Below, piece by piece: positions 1-8,542 of a stretch of 24,912 bases of DNA. Source of the stretch: Spirochaeta sp. UBA2779. GTDB taxonomy: Bacteria; Spirochaetota; Spirochaetia; DSM-2461. Position numbers and translations under genes: made by a program. Location of the stretch: positions 1-24,912 of the forward strand of contig DEIH01000165.1 in NCBI GenBank assembly GCA_002352375.1. Direction: 5' to 3'. Each line of letters begins with the position of its first letter. Position 1 is the stretch's first letter. A model generated the notes under the pieces. The model saw nothing but the letters and a program-made list of their open reading frames with translations, did no database searches and had not been told where the DNA came from.

Positions 1-57
1 GATCCTGAAAGTGTTCTTCTTGTGAGGTTTCCTGAAGAAAATGAGGTAGTAAGATGA
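1..57 (+). CDS. 3' end of an unidentified upstream gene (partial)
   Basis: The frame starting at base 1 is open for 18 codons, reads ...PESVLLVRFPEENEVVR and ends at TGA 55-57. Its stop overlaps the murF start as ATGA, the coupled arrangement seen repeatedly in this window, which argues that it is a real coding end. Too little remains to identify it. In other spirochaetes the genes before murF are rsmH and a small division protein or a penicillin-binding protein, so one of those is possible, but this is inference from position only. Confidence 0.55.
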   Translation, partial: DPESVLLVRFPEENEVVR

Positions 58-1421
58 ATGCAGCCAGGATTGCAACTCTTACCGGCGGCCGCCTGACGGG
101 TAATCCGGATGCTGAAATTCTCAGGGGCAGAGCCGACTCACGCTTATGCAGACCAGGAGATTTATACATAGCCCTCCAGGGGGAACGTACTGATGGTAAT
201 CTTTTTGTACTTCCGGCATGGGAATCCGGTGCAGATGTTGCTTTGGCCGATGAAGGAAAAAAAATACCTAGCCCACCTGCGGGGAAGGCTCTGGTATCGG
301 TTTCTAAACCCCTTGAAGCTCTTCAGGAACTGGCCAGACAACGACGTCTTGAATTTCCAGAACTTCAGGTTATCGGGATTACCGGGAGTAATGGGAAAAC
401 CACTACCAAGGAAATACTTGCAGCCATACTGGTGGATTGGAAAAAAGATTCGGTGCTTGTTACCGAAGGGAATTACAACTCGGATATCGGCCTGGCGCTT
501 ACCCTGCTCAACCTTCGTCCCGGACATGATATTGCCGTTCTGGAAATGGGCATGAACCGGATTGATGAAATGGCACTACTTGCTGATCTGGCAAAGCCGC
601 AAATTGCAATAATTACCAATATCGGCAGTGCTCATATAGGAATGCTCGGCTCCCGAGAAGCCTTAGCTGCAGAAAAACGTAAAATATTTATTGGATCGGG
701 GGAAGACTCTGTGGCTGTTATTGAAAAAGGCAGTAAGTGGAGCAGTTTTTTACTGGATGGTTACCCTGGTAAGGTTCGTTATTTTGGGGAATGGGGAAAA
801 AACGGCTGGGATTCGTATAAAAACCTGGGTGCCGATGGTTTTTTACTGGTTCGTAATGGACTTGAAGTAACATTCAGAATTCCCGGTGAACATAATCTGC
901 TAAATGCCATGGCTGCCGTGGAAGCCGCTTCGGTATTAGGAGTTCCTGAGAGTTCAATTGTAAAAGGTTTGGAGACTATAAAGCCTCTATCGGGTCGTTC
1001 AGAAGTTATTAACGGCGCCGTTAAGGTGATTCAGGATAGCTACAATGCCAATCCTGAATCTCTGAATGCGGCTTTAAAGCTGTTTTCGTCTGTAAAAACA
1101 AATGGCCGTAGAGTACTGATTCTTGGTGAGCTGTTGGAGCTGGGTAACGAAACCAACAACTTATTGCGTCTGGCCGGGAGGGCAGCGGCTGAAGAGAATC
1201 CGGATTCAATCTTTCTGTTTGGTAAGTCCCTGGGCAGTCTCAAAAAAGCAGCTGCCGATGCCGGATATAAAGGTTTATTGAAACAATATGTGGATATAAA
1301 AGAGCTGCAGAATGCTCTTTCTGAATATCTTAGAGCAGGTGATCTTGTTTTGCTGAAAGGATCACGGGGAAGTGCTCTTGAAAGATTAAATAAAACTATC
1401 GGGGAGGTCAGTTCCGGGTAA
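54..1421 (+). CDS. murF: UDP-N-acetylmuramoyl-tripeptide--D-alanyl-D-alanine ligase MurF
   Basis: This cytoplasmic ATP-dependent ligase adds D-Ala-D-Ala to the UDP-MurNAc-tripeptide, the last soluble step of peptidoglycan precursor synthesis. The 455-residue length is normal for MurF. The Mur-ligase N-terminal substrate domain covers about residues 1-95. The ATP-binding loop GITGSNGKTTTKE sits at 108-120. The central domain has the typical NIGSAHIGMLGS segment and a following AEKRKI lysine region. The C-terminal domain includes the conserved DSYNANPES stretch, which distinguishes MurF from MurC, MurD and MurE. The ATG overlaps the upstream stop by 4 bases and has GAGG at 43-46 as ribosome site. 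mraY, the next enzyme in the pathway, follows 22 bases downstream. The family call is secure. Confidence 0.96.
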   Translation: MNAARIATLTGGRLTGNPDAEILRGRADSRLCRPGDLYIALQGERTDGNLFVLPAWESGADVALADEGKKIPSPPAGKALVSVSKPLEALQELARQRRLEFPELQVIGITGSNGKTTTKEILAAILVDWKKDSVLVTEGNYNSDIGLALTLLNLRPGHDIAVLEMGMNRIDEMALLADLAKPQIAIITNIGSAHIGMLGSREALAAEKRKIFIGSGEDSVAVIEKGSKWSSFLLDGYPGKVRYFGEWGKNGWDSYKNLGADGFLLVRNGLEVTFRIPGEHNLLNAMAAVEAASVLGVPESSIVKGLETIKPLSGRSEVINGAVKVIQDSYNANPESLNAALKLFSSVKTNGRRVLILGELLELGNETNNLLRLAGRAAAEENPDSIFLFGKSLGSLKKAAADAGYKGLLKQYVDIKELQNALSEYLRAGDLVLLKGSRGSALERLNKTIGEVSSG

Positions 1422-1443
1422 GCGCTGAGAACTGGGAGGGGTA

Positions 1444-2523
1444 ATGATAAAAGCTATTCTCTATCCTTTGGTGGATTACGCCAAAGCGTTTAATATTTTT
1501 CAATATATCAGCTTCCGATCCGCTTATGCGGCGGTTACAGCTCTACTGATGTCTTTCCTGCTGGGCCCCTGGGTAATACGGAAACTCACTGAACTTAAAC
1601 TCGGACAGGAAATCCGCATTGACGGTCCCCAATCACACCTCTCCAAAGCCGGAACCCCGACTATGGGTGGAACGCTGATTATCATTGCTTTTCTTGTCTC
1701 TGTTTTGCTATGGCAGGAAATATCGTCCAACTATACATGGATTGTGCTTATCACAGCCATCGGTCTGGGCTCTCTGGGTTTTATGGATGACTTTTTGAAA
1801 ATCACCAGGAAAAACTCAGATGGACTGCGGGCCAGTGTCAAGTTTTCGGGCCAGCTGTTGGTATCATTTGCCGTAATGCTGTTTATTTACCTTACCCGGA
1901 ACGACCATACAACTCTGCTTTATATTCCTTTTCTGAAAAGTGCCGTACTTAACCTGGGACTTTTTTATATTCCCTTCGGTATGCTGATGATTGTGGGTAT
2001 GTCCAATGCCGTAAATCTGACAGATGGGCTGGACGGCTTGGCCTCAGGGCTTGTTATTATCAGCCTGATAGCTTTCACCCTGCTTGCATATCTTACCGGG
2101 CATGTGGAATTTGCCAATTATCTGTTTATTCCATACCTCCCCGGGGCAGGAGAGCTGACAGTCAGCGTCACAGCCTTACTGGGGGCCAGTGTAGGTTTTT
2201 TGTGGTTCAACGCTCATCCGGCAGAAGTGATGATGGGGGATACGGGCAGCCTCTCTCTCGGCGGCCTTCTCGCCGTCTTTTCGCTTCTACTGAAAAAAGA
2301 AATCCTTCTGCTGATTATTGGCGGGGTTTTTGTTATGGAAACTTTATCTGTCATCATTCAGGTTCTTTATTTCAAGCGAACCGGACGCCGTGTGTTCAAA
2401 ATGGCGCCTCTTCATCATCATTTTGAGCTATCGGGCTGGGCGGAAAGTAAAGTCGTTACACGGTTCTGGATATTGGGCGGAATGTTTGCGATTCTGGGTT
2501 TAAGTACCCTGAAAATACAGTAG
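1444..2523 (+). CDS. mraY: Phospho-N-acetylmuramoyl-pentapeptide-transferase MraY
   Basis: MraY is the inner-membrane enzyme that transfers phospho-MurNAc-pentapeptide from UDP to undecaprenyl phosphate, forming lipid I. The 359-residue protein is a polytopic membrane protein (about ten hydrophobic segments). It carries the signature residues: the Asp pair in GFMDDFLK (115-116), the NLTDGLDGLASG motif (191-202), the magnesium-binding MMGDTGSLS (Asp266) and the histidine cluster MAPLHHHFE (His324-326). The ATG is preceded by GGGAGGGG at 1434-1441, unusually close to the start, but the N-terminus fits the family. ftsW follows almost directly; murD, which often lies between these two genes elsewhere, is absent. 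Confidence 0.97.
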   Translation: MIKAILYPLVDYAKAFNIFQYISFRSAYAAVTALLMSFLLGPWVIRKLTELKLGQEIRIDGPQSHLSKAGTPTMGGTLIIIAFLVSVLLWQEISSNYTWIVLITAIGLGSLGFMDDFLKITRKNSDGLRASVKFSGQLLVSFAVMLFIYLTRNDHTTLLYIPFLKSAVLNLGLFYIPFGMLMIVGMSNAVNLTDGLDGLASGLVIISLIAFTLLAYLTGHVEFANYLFIPYLPGAGELTVSVTALLGASVGFLWFNAHPAEVMMGDTGSLSLGGLLAVFSLLLKKEILLLIIGGVFVMETLSVIIQVLYFKRTGRRVFKMAPLHHHFELSGWAESKVVTRFWILGGMFAILGLSTLKIQ

Positions 2524-2526
2524 GAG
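2522..2526 (+). promoter_or_regulatory. Ribosome-binding site that favours a GTG start for ftsW
   Basis: AGGAG lies across the mraY stop codon. It touches the ATG at 2527 but is 6 bases from the in-frame GTG at 2533, a normal spacing. This would shorten FtsW by two residues. Confidence 0.5.
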
Positions 2527-3654
2527 ATGATTGTGGGTATCGGAGTTTTCAGATCGGAGCGCCTTGGCGGGAATGAACCGATGAAGGGCATGATAGCCGT
2601 TCAGTTTCTTCTTGCCGGAATTGGTGCCGTTGCTCTGTTCTCCGCATCCTGGTATTTCGCCCGGACTGTATTCGGCGATCCTTTTCGAATATGGAGACGT
2701 CAGATCTTCTGGATGATCCTCGGAGCAGTCGGCGCTCTGGTTGTCGCCAGAGTTTCGGGTAAAATGATACGCAAATCTGTCCCTTATCTTGTCTGGACAG
2801 CCCTGATTCTTAATCTTTTAACCTACATCCCGGGGGTGGGATATTCCTCCGGCGGTGCCAGGCGCTGGATTGAAATATTCGGTATGACTTTCCAGCCATC
2901 AGAATTAACCCGGGTAGCTCTGGTTCTTTATCTGGCCCGAATGCTGGAAAAGAATGAAAGCCGGCTGGAGAATTTCCGTGATGGACTTCTTCCCTCTTTA
3001 CTGGTTGTTTCTGCATTAATTCTGACAGTTTATTTTCAAAATGACTTCTCAACAGCCGCGTATCTGCTGTTTATTACTTTTGGGATGTTTTTTGCCGCCG
3101 GAGTTTCTCGGGCTGCTGTCAGTATTGTCGGAGTAACTGCTGTACTGTCTGCAGCAGCGACGCTGCTGCTCAAACCATATCGCTTGGAACGACTGAAATC
3201 CTGGTTTCATCCGGCTGCCGACCCTTCAGGAGCCGGGTATCAACTGCTCAAAGCCCGTTCAGCGCTGGAAAATGGTGGTATATGGGGCTTGGGACTCGGA
3301 CGTGGTGAAGTGAAAATGGGCGGTTTACCTGCGGCTCACTCTGATTTCGTTGTTGCTGTTGTAGGGGAGGAATCAGGTTTTATCGGAGTATTCTTTATCC
3401 TGTTACTTTTCACTGTATTTGCCGTCAAAGGATGGCAGGCTGCTCAAAAAGCCTCGGATCCTTTTACCCGCTGGGGTCTTTTCGGGCTGATATCTGCCGT
3501 TTACTGGCAGGCTTTAATTAATTTTTCTGTAGTTTCTGGGCTACTTCCGGCAACAGGAATACCACTGCCTCTGTTTTCTGCCGGCGGCTCTGCCGCATTT
3601 ATCACTTTGATAATTTTCGGTTTAATATACAATCTTTCGGAGGCCGGGAAATGA
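2527..3654 (+). CDS. ftsW: Septal peptidoglycan polymerase FtsW (SEDS family)
   Basis: FtsW is an integral membrane glycosyltransferase that polymerises lipid II at the division septum together with a class B penicillin-binding protein. The 375-residue product has the SEDS layout: many hydrophobic helices, ARRWIE (111-116), QPSEL (123-127), QNDFSTA (171-177), the large extracellular loop with GLGLGRGEVKMGGLP, the conserved Asp in AHSDF (about 273), and the C-terminal TGIPLPLFSAGGSA. FtsW rather than RodA is inferred from its place between mraY and ftsQ. The ATG at 2527 directly abuts AGGAG (2522-2526) with no spacer, so the in-frame GTG at 2533, with a 6-base spacer, may be the true start; ATG 2581 is a weaker option. 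The stop overlaps ftsQ by 4 bases. Confidence 0.94.
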   Translation: MIVGIGVFRSERLGGNEPMKGMIAVQFLLAGIGAVALFSASWYFARTVFGDPFRIWRRQIFWMILGAVGALVVARVSGKMIRKSVPYLVWTALILNLLTYIPGVGYSSGGARRWIEIFGMTFQPSELTRVALVLYLARMLEKNESRLENFRDGLLPSLLVVSALILTVYFQNDFSTAAYLLFITFGMFFAAGVSRAAVSIVGVTAVLSAAATLLLKPYRLERLKSWFHPAADPSGAGYQLLKARSALENGGIWGLGLGRGEVKMGGLPAAHSDFVVAVVGEESGFIGVFFILLLFTVFAVKGWQAAQKASDPFTRWGLFGLISAVYWQALINFSVVSGLLPATGIPLPLFSAGGSAAFITLIIFGLIYNLSEAGK

Positions 3655-4427
3655 CCGTTATACGCCGTTCAAGCCGTCTCCGAGTTTTCCTTTTATCTGT
3701 AGTAGTTGTTTTGCTATTGTTGTTTCTTGCAGAGTTGGTTTGGGAAATGTTTTTATCCCCCAGGCTTGTTATTCGGAAAATCAAGCTGGAAAGTGATTTG
3801 AGTCTGAGTGACGGACAACTACTGGAGATGCTGAATCTGGATGGAGACACGTGGGCTTCACTTGATGAATTAAATGTACAGAAACATCTTGAATCCTACC
3901 CGGTTGTGCGTAAAGCCCGGGTGGTAAAGGTCTTTCCTGACACCCTTAAGCTTTATATCTATCGGCGACGTCCCCTGGCTGCTGCATTATTCAACACAGA
4001 CGGGAAACCTGTTCCTGCTGTTTTTGATGAAGAAGGGTATGCCGTACAGATCGGGACGGGTTCAGAACCTGTGAATCTTCCCATTATTTCCGGTCCGAGT
4101 TTCACCGAGCCGTCCCTGGGCTCCCGTCTTCCAGATTCTATTTGTGCCATATTAAGAGATCTTTCAAAAATGCGCTCGGAGGATTTGCATCTGTTCGCAC
4201 TGATTTCTGAGATAGAAATTATTCCTCAGGGAAATGAAAATTACGATTTGAAACTTTATATGAACCATATTCCCATTCCCATTTTGGTTGATCATAACCT
4301 GACGGTTGAATCAGTCCGGCAAGCTGTACTGGTACTGGATGTGCTGGCCTCGGGGAATAATGGAGCTATAGAAGAAGCAGATATGCGCGGCGGTCATGTT
4401 GTATACCGTCCTGTGGAGGGAAGCTGA
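3651..4427 (+). CDS. ftsQ: Cell division protein FtsQ/DivIB
   Basis: FtsQ/DivIB is a bitopic divisome protein whose periplasmic part scaffolds the late division proteins. The 258 residues show a short basic N-terminus, one membrane segment (about 11-31), and then a POTRA-like region (about 38-110) that reads LVIRKIKLES and ends in VVKVFPDTLKLYIYRRRPLAA, the typical FtsQ pattern of ...FPDTL.I.I.ER.P.A. The rest is the beta domain, which is poorly conserved in sequence. The start overlaps the ftsW stop as ATGA and has GGAGG just upstream. The position between ftsW and ftsA is the classical one for this gene. The domain pattern and position agree, although the overall sequence is divergent. Confidence 0.88.
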   Translation: MTVIRRSSRLRVFLLSVVVVLLLLFLAELVWEMFLSPRLVIRKIKLESDLSLSDGQLLEMLNLDGDTWASLDELNVQKHLESYPVVRKARVVKVFPDTLKLYIYRRRPLAAALFNTDGKPVPAVFDEEGYAVQIGTGSEPVNLPIISGPSFTEPSLGSRLPDSICAILRDLSKMRSEDLHLFALISEIEIIPQGNENYDLKLYMNHIPIPILVDHNLTVESVRQAVLVLDVLASGNNGAIEEADMRGGHVVYRPVEGS

Positions 4428-5665
4428 TGGCCGACAGTGAAGTAATCGCCGGTCTGGATATCGGTACAGACCGTATTCGAGTCCTTGTGGCTGAATACGA
4501 TATCCGGGGCAAGCTGGTAGTTTCCGGCTGGGGCGAGAGCCGCTCCGAAGGCATGCGTAAAGGTATCGTTGTGAACATTGAGGCAGCCCGGGAAGCTGTC
4601 CTTAAGGCTGTTGAGGCTGCAGAGCATGAAGCCGGGAGAACAGTGACAGAGCTGTGGACCGCATTAGGTGGTGCTTCAGTGGACAGTTTGAACTCCCGGG
4701 GAGTGGTGGCTGTGTCCGGGAAGAATAGGGAAATCGGCGAGGCGGATGTTGAACGGGTTCTCGATGCTGCCCGGGCTGTTGTTATTCCTATGGACAGGGA
4801 CATCCTTCATGTTCTTCCTCAGGAATACATCATCGACGATCAGGGTGGTGTTCGGAATCCAATGGATATGATCGGTGTGAGACTTGAGGCAGAAGTACAC
4901 ATTGTAACAGCTTCTGTTTCCGCCATTAAGAATATTGAGAAAGCCATCGAACGGGCGGATTACAAGCTTGGAGATGTAGCCCTGGGAAGTCTCGCATCTG
5001 CCCGGGCACTTTTGAATGATGATGAAAAAGAAATGGGTGTTCTTGTGATTGATATCGGTGCCTCTTCCACGGACTTTATTCTGGTACACGGAGGTGCTCC
5101 CAGGGTTACCGGATCGGTTCCCGTTGGTGGTGCTCAGGCCAGCAGTGATTTGTCCATTGTACTGAACACTTCTCTGGATTCTGCAGAACGGATTAAATGT
5201 GAGTCAGGATGCTGCTGGGATGCTCTTGCTGATGCAGAAGAGCCGGTTATTATTCCTGGTGTCGGCGGAAGGCCGCCGGTACCGGTACCTGTAACTGAAT
5301 TGTGCAGAATCTTACAGCCTAGGATGGAAGAAATATTCCGTATTGTCCGAAAGAAAATAGAGAAAACTTCTGGAAATGCCGGAATCAGCGCGGGTGTTGT
5401 TCTTACCGGTGGAGGAGCCCTGCTTCCTGGTGTCGCAGATGTTGCCTCCGGTGTTTTCAATCAGTCGGTGAGAATCGGGAATCCGCGATCTTCTGTGGAA
5501 TGGCCCGAAGCATGCCGTGATTCCAGGTGGTCTACAGCAGCTGGATTGATATTACTGGGAGATGCGGTGAAAAGTGGTGGAAATAACGGAGAAAATACTG
5601 CTTTTACAGAGGAATCTGTCAATCCTCTCAAGGGATTGATGAAATGGCTCGGTGAATTCTTTTAG
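4427..5665 (+). CDS. ftsA: Cell division protein FtsA
   Basis: FtsA is an actin-like ATPase that ties FtsZ filaments to the inner membrane. The 412-residue protein has the phosphate-1 motif IAGLDIGTDRIRVL (7-20), the FtsA-specific 1C/SHS2 subdomain (about 85-165) in place of an actin subdomain, the phosphate-2 motif VIDIGASSTDF (207-217), and the adenosine motif VVLTGGGALLPG (324-335). The last residues, NPLKGLMKWLGEFF, form a short amphipathic helix with aromatic residues, the expected membrane-targeting sequence, after a Gly/Asn/Glu-rich linker (about 383-398). The ATG shares one base with the ftsQ stop and has GGAGGG upstream. ftsZ follows after 35 bases. Confidence 0.96.
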   Translation: MADSEVIAGLDIGTDRIRVLVAEYDIRGKLVVSGWGESRSEGMRKGIVVNIEAAREAVLKAVEAAEHEAGRTVTELWTALGGASVDSLNSRGVVAVSGKNREIGEADVERVLDAARAVVIPMDRDILHVLPQEYIIDDQGGVRNPMDMIGVRLEAEVHIVTASVSAIKNIEKAIERADYKLGDVALGSLASARALLNDDEKEMGVLVIDIGASSTDFILVHGGAPRVTGSVPVGGAQASSDLSIVLNTSLDSAERIKCESGCCWDALADAEEPVIIPGVGGRPPVPVPVTELCRILQPRMEEIFRIVRKKIEKTSGNAGISAGVVLTGGGALLPGVADVASGVFNQSVRIGNPRSSVEWPEACRDSRWSTAAGLILLGDAVKSGGNNGENTAFTEESVNPLKGLMKWLGEFF

Positions 5666-5700
5666 AAAAGTAAATTTGAACCCGGGGAGGGGTAGATAAT

Positions 5701-6885
5701 ATGGATTTGGAAATTATGGATGAACGTGTTGCCGGTAAAACCGTCATTAAAGTAATCGGTTGCGGCGGGGGCGGGAGTAATGCTGTAGCCAGAATGATTC
5801 AGGTAGGGGTTCAGGGTGTGGACTTTATTGCCGCAAATACCGATTTGCAGGCACTTGAGTCGTCTCTTGCATCAACAAAAATTCCTCTTGGCCGTCAGGT
5901 TACCGGAGGCCTTGGTGCCGGAGGAAAACCGGAAATTGGAGAACAGGCTGCTGAAGAAGACAGAGAAACTATTCAGAACGTCCTTAAAGGTGCGGATATG
6001 GTGTTTGTAACCGCCGGTATGGGCGGTGGAACAGGAACCGGATCAGCTCCTGTTATTGCCCGGATCGCCAAAGAAATGGGATGCCTTACTGTTGCCGTTG
6101 TTACCCGGCCTTTCAGTTTTGAACGTCAGAAAAAAATGGATCTTGCAGAAGCCGGAATTGATAAGCTTCGGGAACATGTTGATACCGTGATAACGATTCC
6201 CAATGAGAATCTTCTCAAGCTTGTAGACCGGAAAACTCCGATCCGTGAAGCTTTTCTGATGGCCGACGATGTATTGAGAATGGGTGTACAGGGAATCTCC
6301 GATCTTATTACAAAACGGGGTGAGATTAATATTGACTTTGCCGACGTCCGTACCGTGATGGAAGGCCAGGGAGATGCTCTGATGGGCATCGGAGAAGGTC
6401 AGGGTGATAATCGGGCTGTAGATGCAGCTACCATGGCCATAGAGAATCCACTTCTGGATGATGTGAATATTGAGGGCGCCAGAGGGCTTCTGGTGAATGT
6501 TACCGGCGGACCAGATTTCTCACTGTTTGAATACAATGAGGTTATGGACATCATTTCTTCTCGGGTTGATAAACAGGCCAATGTTATTTCAGGGCAGGAT
6601 ACCGATGATTCTATGGGTGATGAGGTAAGAGTAACCGTTATCGCCACAGGGTTCGGAGGGGCTATGGACCGCTCCTTAACGCAGGAGAAGTCAGCAGAAA
6701 AGGAAAAAAGTGAAGAAGTACTTCCCTACGATGTCTGGTTGGGTTTGAGCGGCGGACGAGGCCTGGCGGCTTCAACTCCACCTGCACTTACAGTTCCTGC
6801 AGCAGAGTCTATTGCCGCAATGGATGATACCGATCTGTTGATACCCACCGTGATGCGGGAAAAAAGATTCGGAGTCGGGAGATAA
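5701..6885 (+). CDS. ftsZ: Cell division GTPase FtsZ
   Basis: FtsZ is the tubulin-like GTPase that polymerises into the Z-ring. The 394 residues include the nucleotide loop GCGGGGSNAVARM (20-32), the tubulin signature TAGMGGGTGTGSAPV (104-118), and the catalytic T7-loop segment NIDFADVRTVM (210-220). After the globular core (to about 318) comes a linker of about 60 residues rich in Ser, Ala, Pro and Glu. It ends in a C-terminal peptide, DLLIPTVMREKRFGVGR, which resembles the usual DIPxFLR-type site for FtsA and other partners but carries a basic extension. A strong GGGGAGGGG lies upstream. The downstream recombinase starts two bases after the stop codon. Confidence 0.98.
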   Translation: MDLEIMDERVAGKTVIKVIGCGGGGSNAVARMIQVGVQGVDFIAANTDLQALESSLASTKIPLGRQVTGGLGAGGKPEIGEQAAEEDRETIQNVLKGADMVFVTAGMGGGTGTGSAPVIARIAKEMGCLTVAVVTRPFSFERQKKMDLAEAGIDKLREHVDTVITIPNENLLKLVDRKTPIREAFLMADDVLRMGVQGISDLITKRGEINIDFADVRTVMEGQGDALMGIGEGQGDNRAVDAATMAIENPLLDDVNIEGARGLLVNVTGGPDFSLFEYNEVMDIISSRVDKQANVISGQDTDDSMGDEVRVTVIATGFGGAMDRSLTQEKSAEKEKSEEVLPYDVWLGLSGGRGLAASTPPALTVPAAESIAAMDDTDLLIPTVMREKRFGVGR

Positions 6886-6886
6886 G

Positions 6887-7777
6887 GTGGGCGGGAAAAA
6901 GCTGGCCGCAGAATACGAAGGCTATCTCAGGAACGAACTCAGAGTAGCCGATTCCACCGCCGGTACATATGCCGCTGAAGCGCGAAGGTTCGGCCATTGG
7001 CTGGATGAGTCGGAACTGGATGCCTTAACTGTGAAAGGGGTAGAACTTGAAACATACGTAGCAGGTCGAAGCGGTTCCGAACCTTTAAGTGCCAGAACCA
7101 TATCCCGTATTTTCAGCACACTCAGGTCTTTTTTCGGATTCATGCGTAAAGCGGGATACCGGAAAGACGATCCCTCTATGGATGTGGAGCGTCCCAGGAT
7201 CGGCAGGCACCTCCCCGAAGTTCTTGAGCTCAGTGAAGTGGAGCGTTTCCTGGATTCTATCGATCTGGGCTCTGCCTACGGACTGCGGGACAGAACTCTC
7301 TTCGAACTGATTTATTCCTGTGGCCTGCGTGTCAGTGAGGCCGCCCATCTTGAGTTGTCTCAGATATTCCTTAAAGAAGGTTTAATCAGAGTCAGGGGTA
7401 AGGGGGATAAGGAACGTCTGGTACCTCTGGGAGATGAAGCTGAGCGGTGGCTTAGAACTTATCTTCATGAAGGCCGGCCTATACTTCTCAAAGGGCCGTC
7501 TCATAACGATCGGGTTTTTCTGAACAACCGTGGAGAAGGTTTAAGCCGTAAGGGTATGTGGAAAAGATTCAAAGGAATTGCTTCCCGGGCTGATGTGAAT
7601 GGTAAGATTCATACACTCAGGCATTCTTTTGCCACCCATCTTCTCAGAGGCGGAGCAGATCTCCGCAGCGTTCAGGAATTACTGGGGCATGCGGATATCA
7701 GTACAACACAGATTTACACACATCTGAATCAGGATGATCTCGAACGGGCTCATAGGGCCTATCATCCCAGGGGATAG
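6887..7777 (+). CDS. xerD: Tyrosine recombinase, XerD-like
   Basis: Xer recombinases resolve chromosome dimers at dif during division by cutting DNA through a tyrosine. The 296-residue protein has an N-terminal SAM-like DNA-binding domain (about 5-90) and a complete catalytic set: Arg148 (SCGLRVSEA), Lys172 (RGKGDKERLVP), His242 and Arg245 (IHTLRHSFATHL), His268 (LLGHADISTTQ) and Tyr277 (IYTHL). The C-terminal end AYHPRG resembles XerD (…HHPRA), while the second recombinase in this window ends more like XerC; the XerD label rests on that and on elimination. The start is GTG at 6887 with GGGAG at 6877-6881, two bases after ftsZ. Linkage to ftsZ fits a role coupled to division. Confidence 0.88.
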   Translation: MGGKKLAAEYEGYLRNELRVADSTAGTYAAEARRFGHWLDESELDALTVKGVELETYVAGRSGSEPLSARTISRIFSTLRSFFGFMRKAGYRKDDPSMDVERPRIGRHLPEVLELSEVERFLDSIDLGSAYGLRDRTLFELIYSCGLRVSEAAHLELSQIFLKEGLIRVRGKGDKERLVPLGDEAERWLRTYLHEGRPILLKGPSHNDRVFLNNRGEGLSRKGMWKRFKGIASRADVNGKIHTLRHSFATHLLRGGADLRSVQELLGHADISTTQIYTHLNQDDLERAHRAYHPRG

Positions 7778-7783
7778 AAAAGT

Positions 7784-8542
7784 ATGAATAGTTTTGTCGG
7801 GAGAAATATAAAATTAACCTCTGGCGCAGTTACAGTGGCTGCTGCTTTCTCCCGTTCACTACTGATAGCCGTCCTTGCGATACTCCCTCTTCTCAGCTCC
7901 TGCGGAGAGGCCCGAAACCGTGAATCTCTGGCGGAGCGAATGGCTGAGGATGATGAAAGGATTTCTGAACTCAAAGCGAAAATACGGGGGGTAGACAAAC
8001 AGGTTGAGAATACAATTGAAGCGGTAAAAGACAAAGGTACGTACTGGCGTCTTCTGGGTTTGAAATACATGGACTATAAAATGTGGGGAGAAGCTCTGGC
8101 AGCCTTCGATGAGGCAACGGAAATTTATCCCGAAAATGCCCCTCTCTTATACAACAAGGCCCTTACAGCTGCTCAAATGGCTTTATCTTCTGATATCCCG
8201 GAGTTAAAAGCCTCATATTTCGCCCGGGCTGAAACAGGTTATCGTAGAGCCATATTGGTGGACCCTCGGTATACACCCTCTATGTATGCTCTCTCGGTTC
8301 TTCTGGTGTTTGAACTGGACCGGCCTCTTGAAGCTGCACCCCTGCTTCAGGACTATCTCAAAATCGAACGAAGTAATATCAATGGACGATTTCTCCTGGC
8401 CCGGGTGTATCTGGAAGCCGGGATGAAAAACGAAGCCCTCAATCTTTATGAAGAGATAATGAATTTGGCAAAAGATAAAACTGACTCTATGAAAGCCGAA
8501 GAACTCTACAATCGGGTTGCCGGAGGTGGAAATGACTCATAA
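7784..8542 (+). CDS. TPR-repeat protein, probable lipoprotein
   Basis: The function is unknown. The 252 residues begin with a long N-terminal stretch, then a hydrophobic segment (about 26-38) ending in LLSSC, a lipobox-like site that would make Cys40 the lipidated residue; spirochaetal lipoboxes are relaxed. A charged, probably coiled-coil region (about 45-75) follows. The rest is helical repeats of TPR type, for example YWRLLGLKYMDYKMWGEALA, FARAETGYRRAILVDPRY and GRFLLARVYLEAGMKNEALN, with acidic or proline turns between them. The protein is therefore likely an envelope-anchored adaptor. A TPR gene occupies the same place between ftsZ and dprA in Borrelia and Treponema (from memory). The start is uncertain, since ATG 7784 has only a weak ribosome site; the stop overlaps dprA by 11 bases. 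Confidence 0.8.
   Translation: MNSFVGRNIKLTSGAVTVAAAFSRSLLIAVLAILPLLSSCGEARNRESLAERMAEDDERISELKAKIRGVDKQVENTIEAVKDKGTYWRLLGLKYMDYKMWGEALAAFDEATEIYPENAPLLYNKALTAAQMALSSDIPELKASYFARAETGYRRAILVDPRYTPSMYALSVLLVFELDRPLEAAPLLQDYLKIERSNINGRFLLARVYLEAGMKNEALNLYEEIMNLAKDKTDSMKAEELYNRVAGGGNDS

Noticed and set aside
4366..4803. Minus-strand ORF of 145 codons opposite ftsA
   Set aside because: Its composition (many Ser, Thr, Arg, Ala) is that of an antisense shadow, and ftsA on the other strand is unambiguous.
6887..7777. Mobile-element integrase next to ftsZ
   Set aside because: There are no flanking repeats, tRNA or phage genes. The XerD-like end and tight operon spacing point to a housekeeping recombinase.
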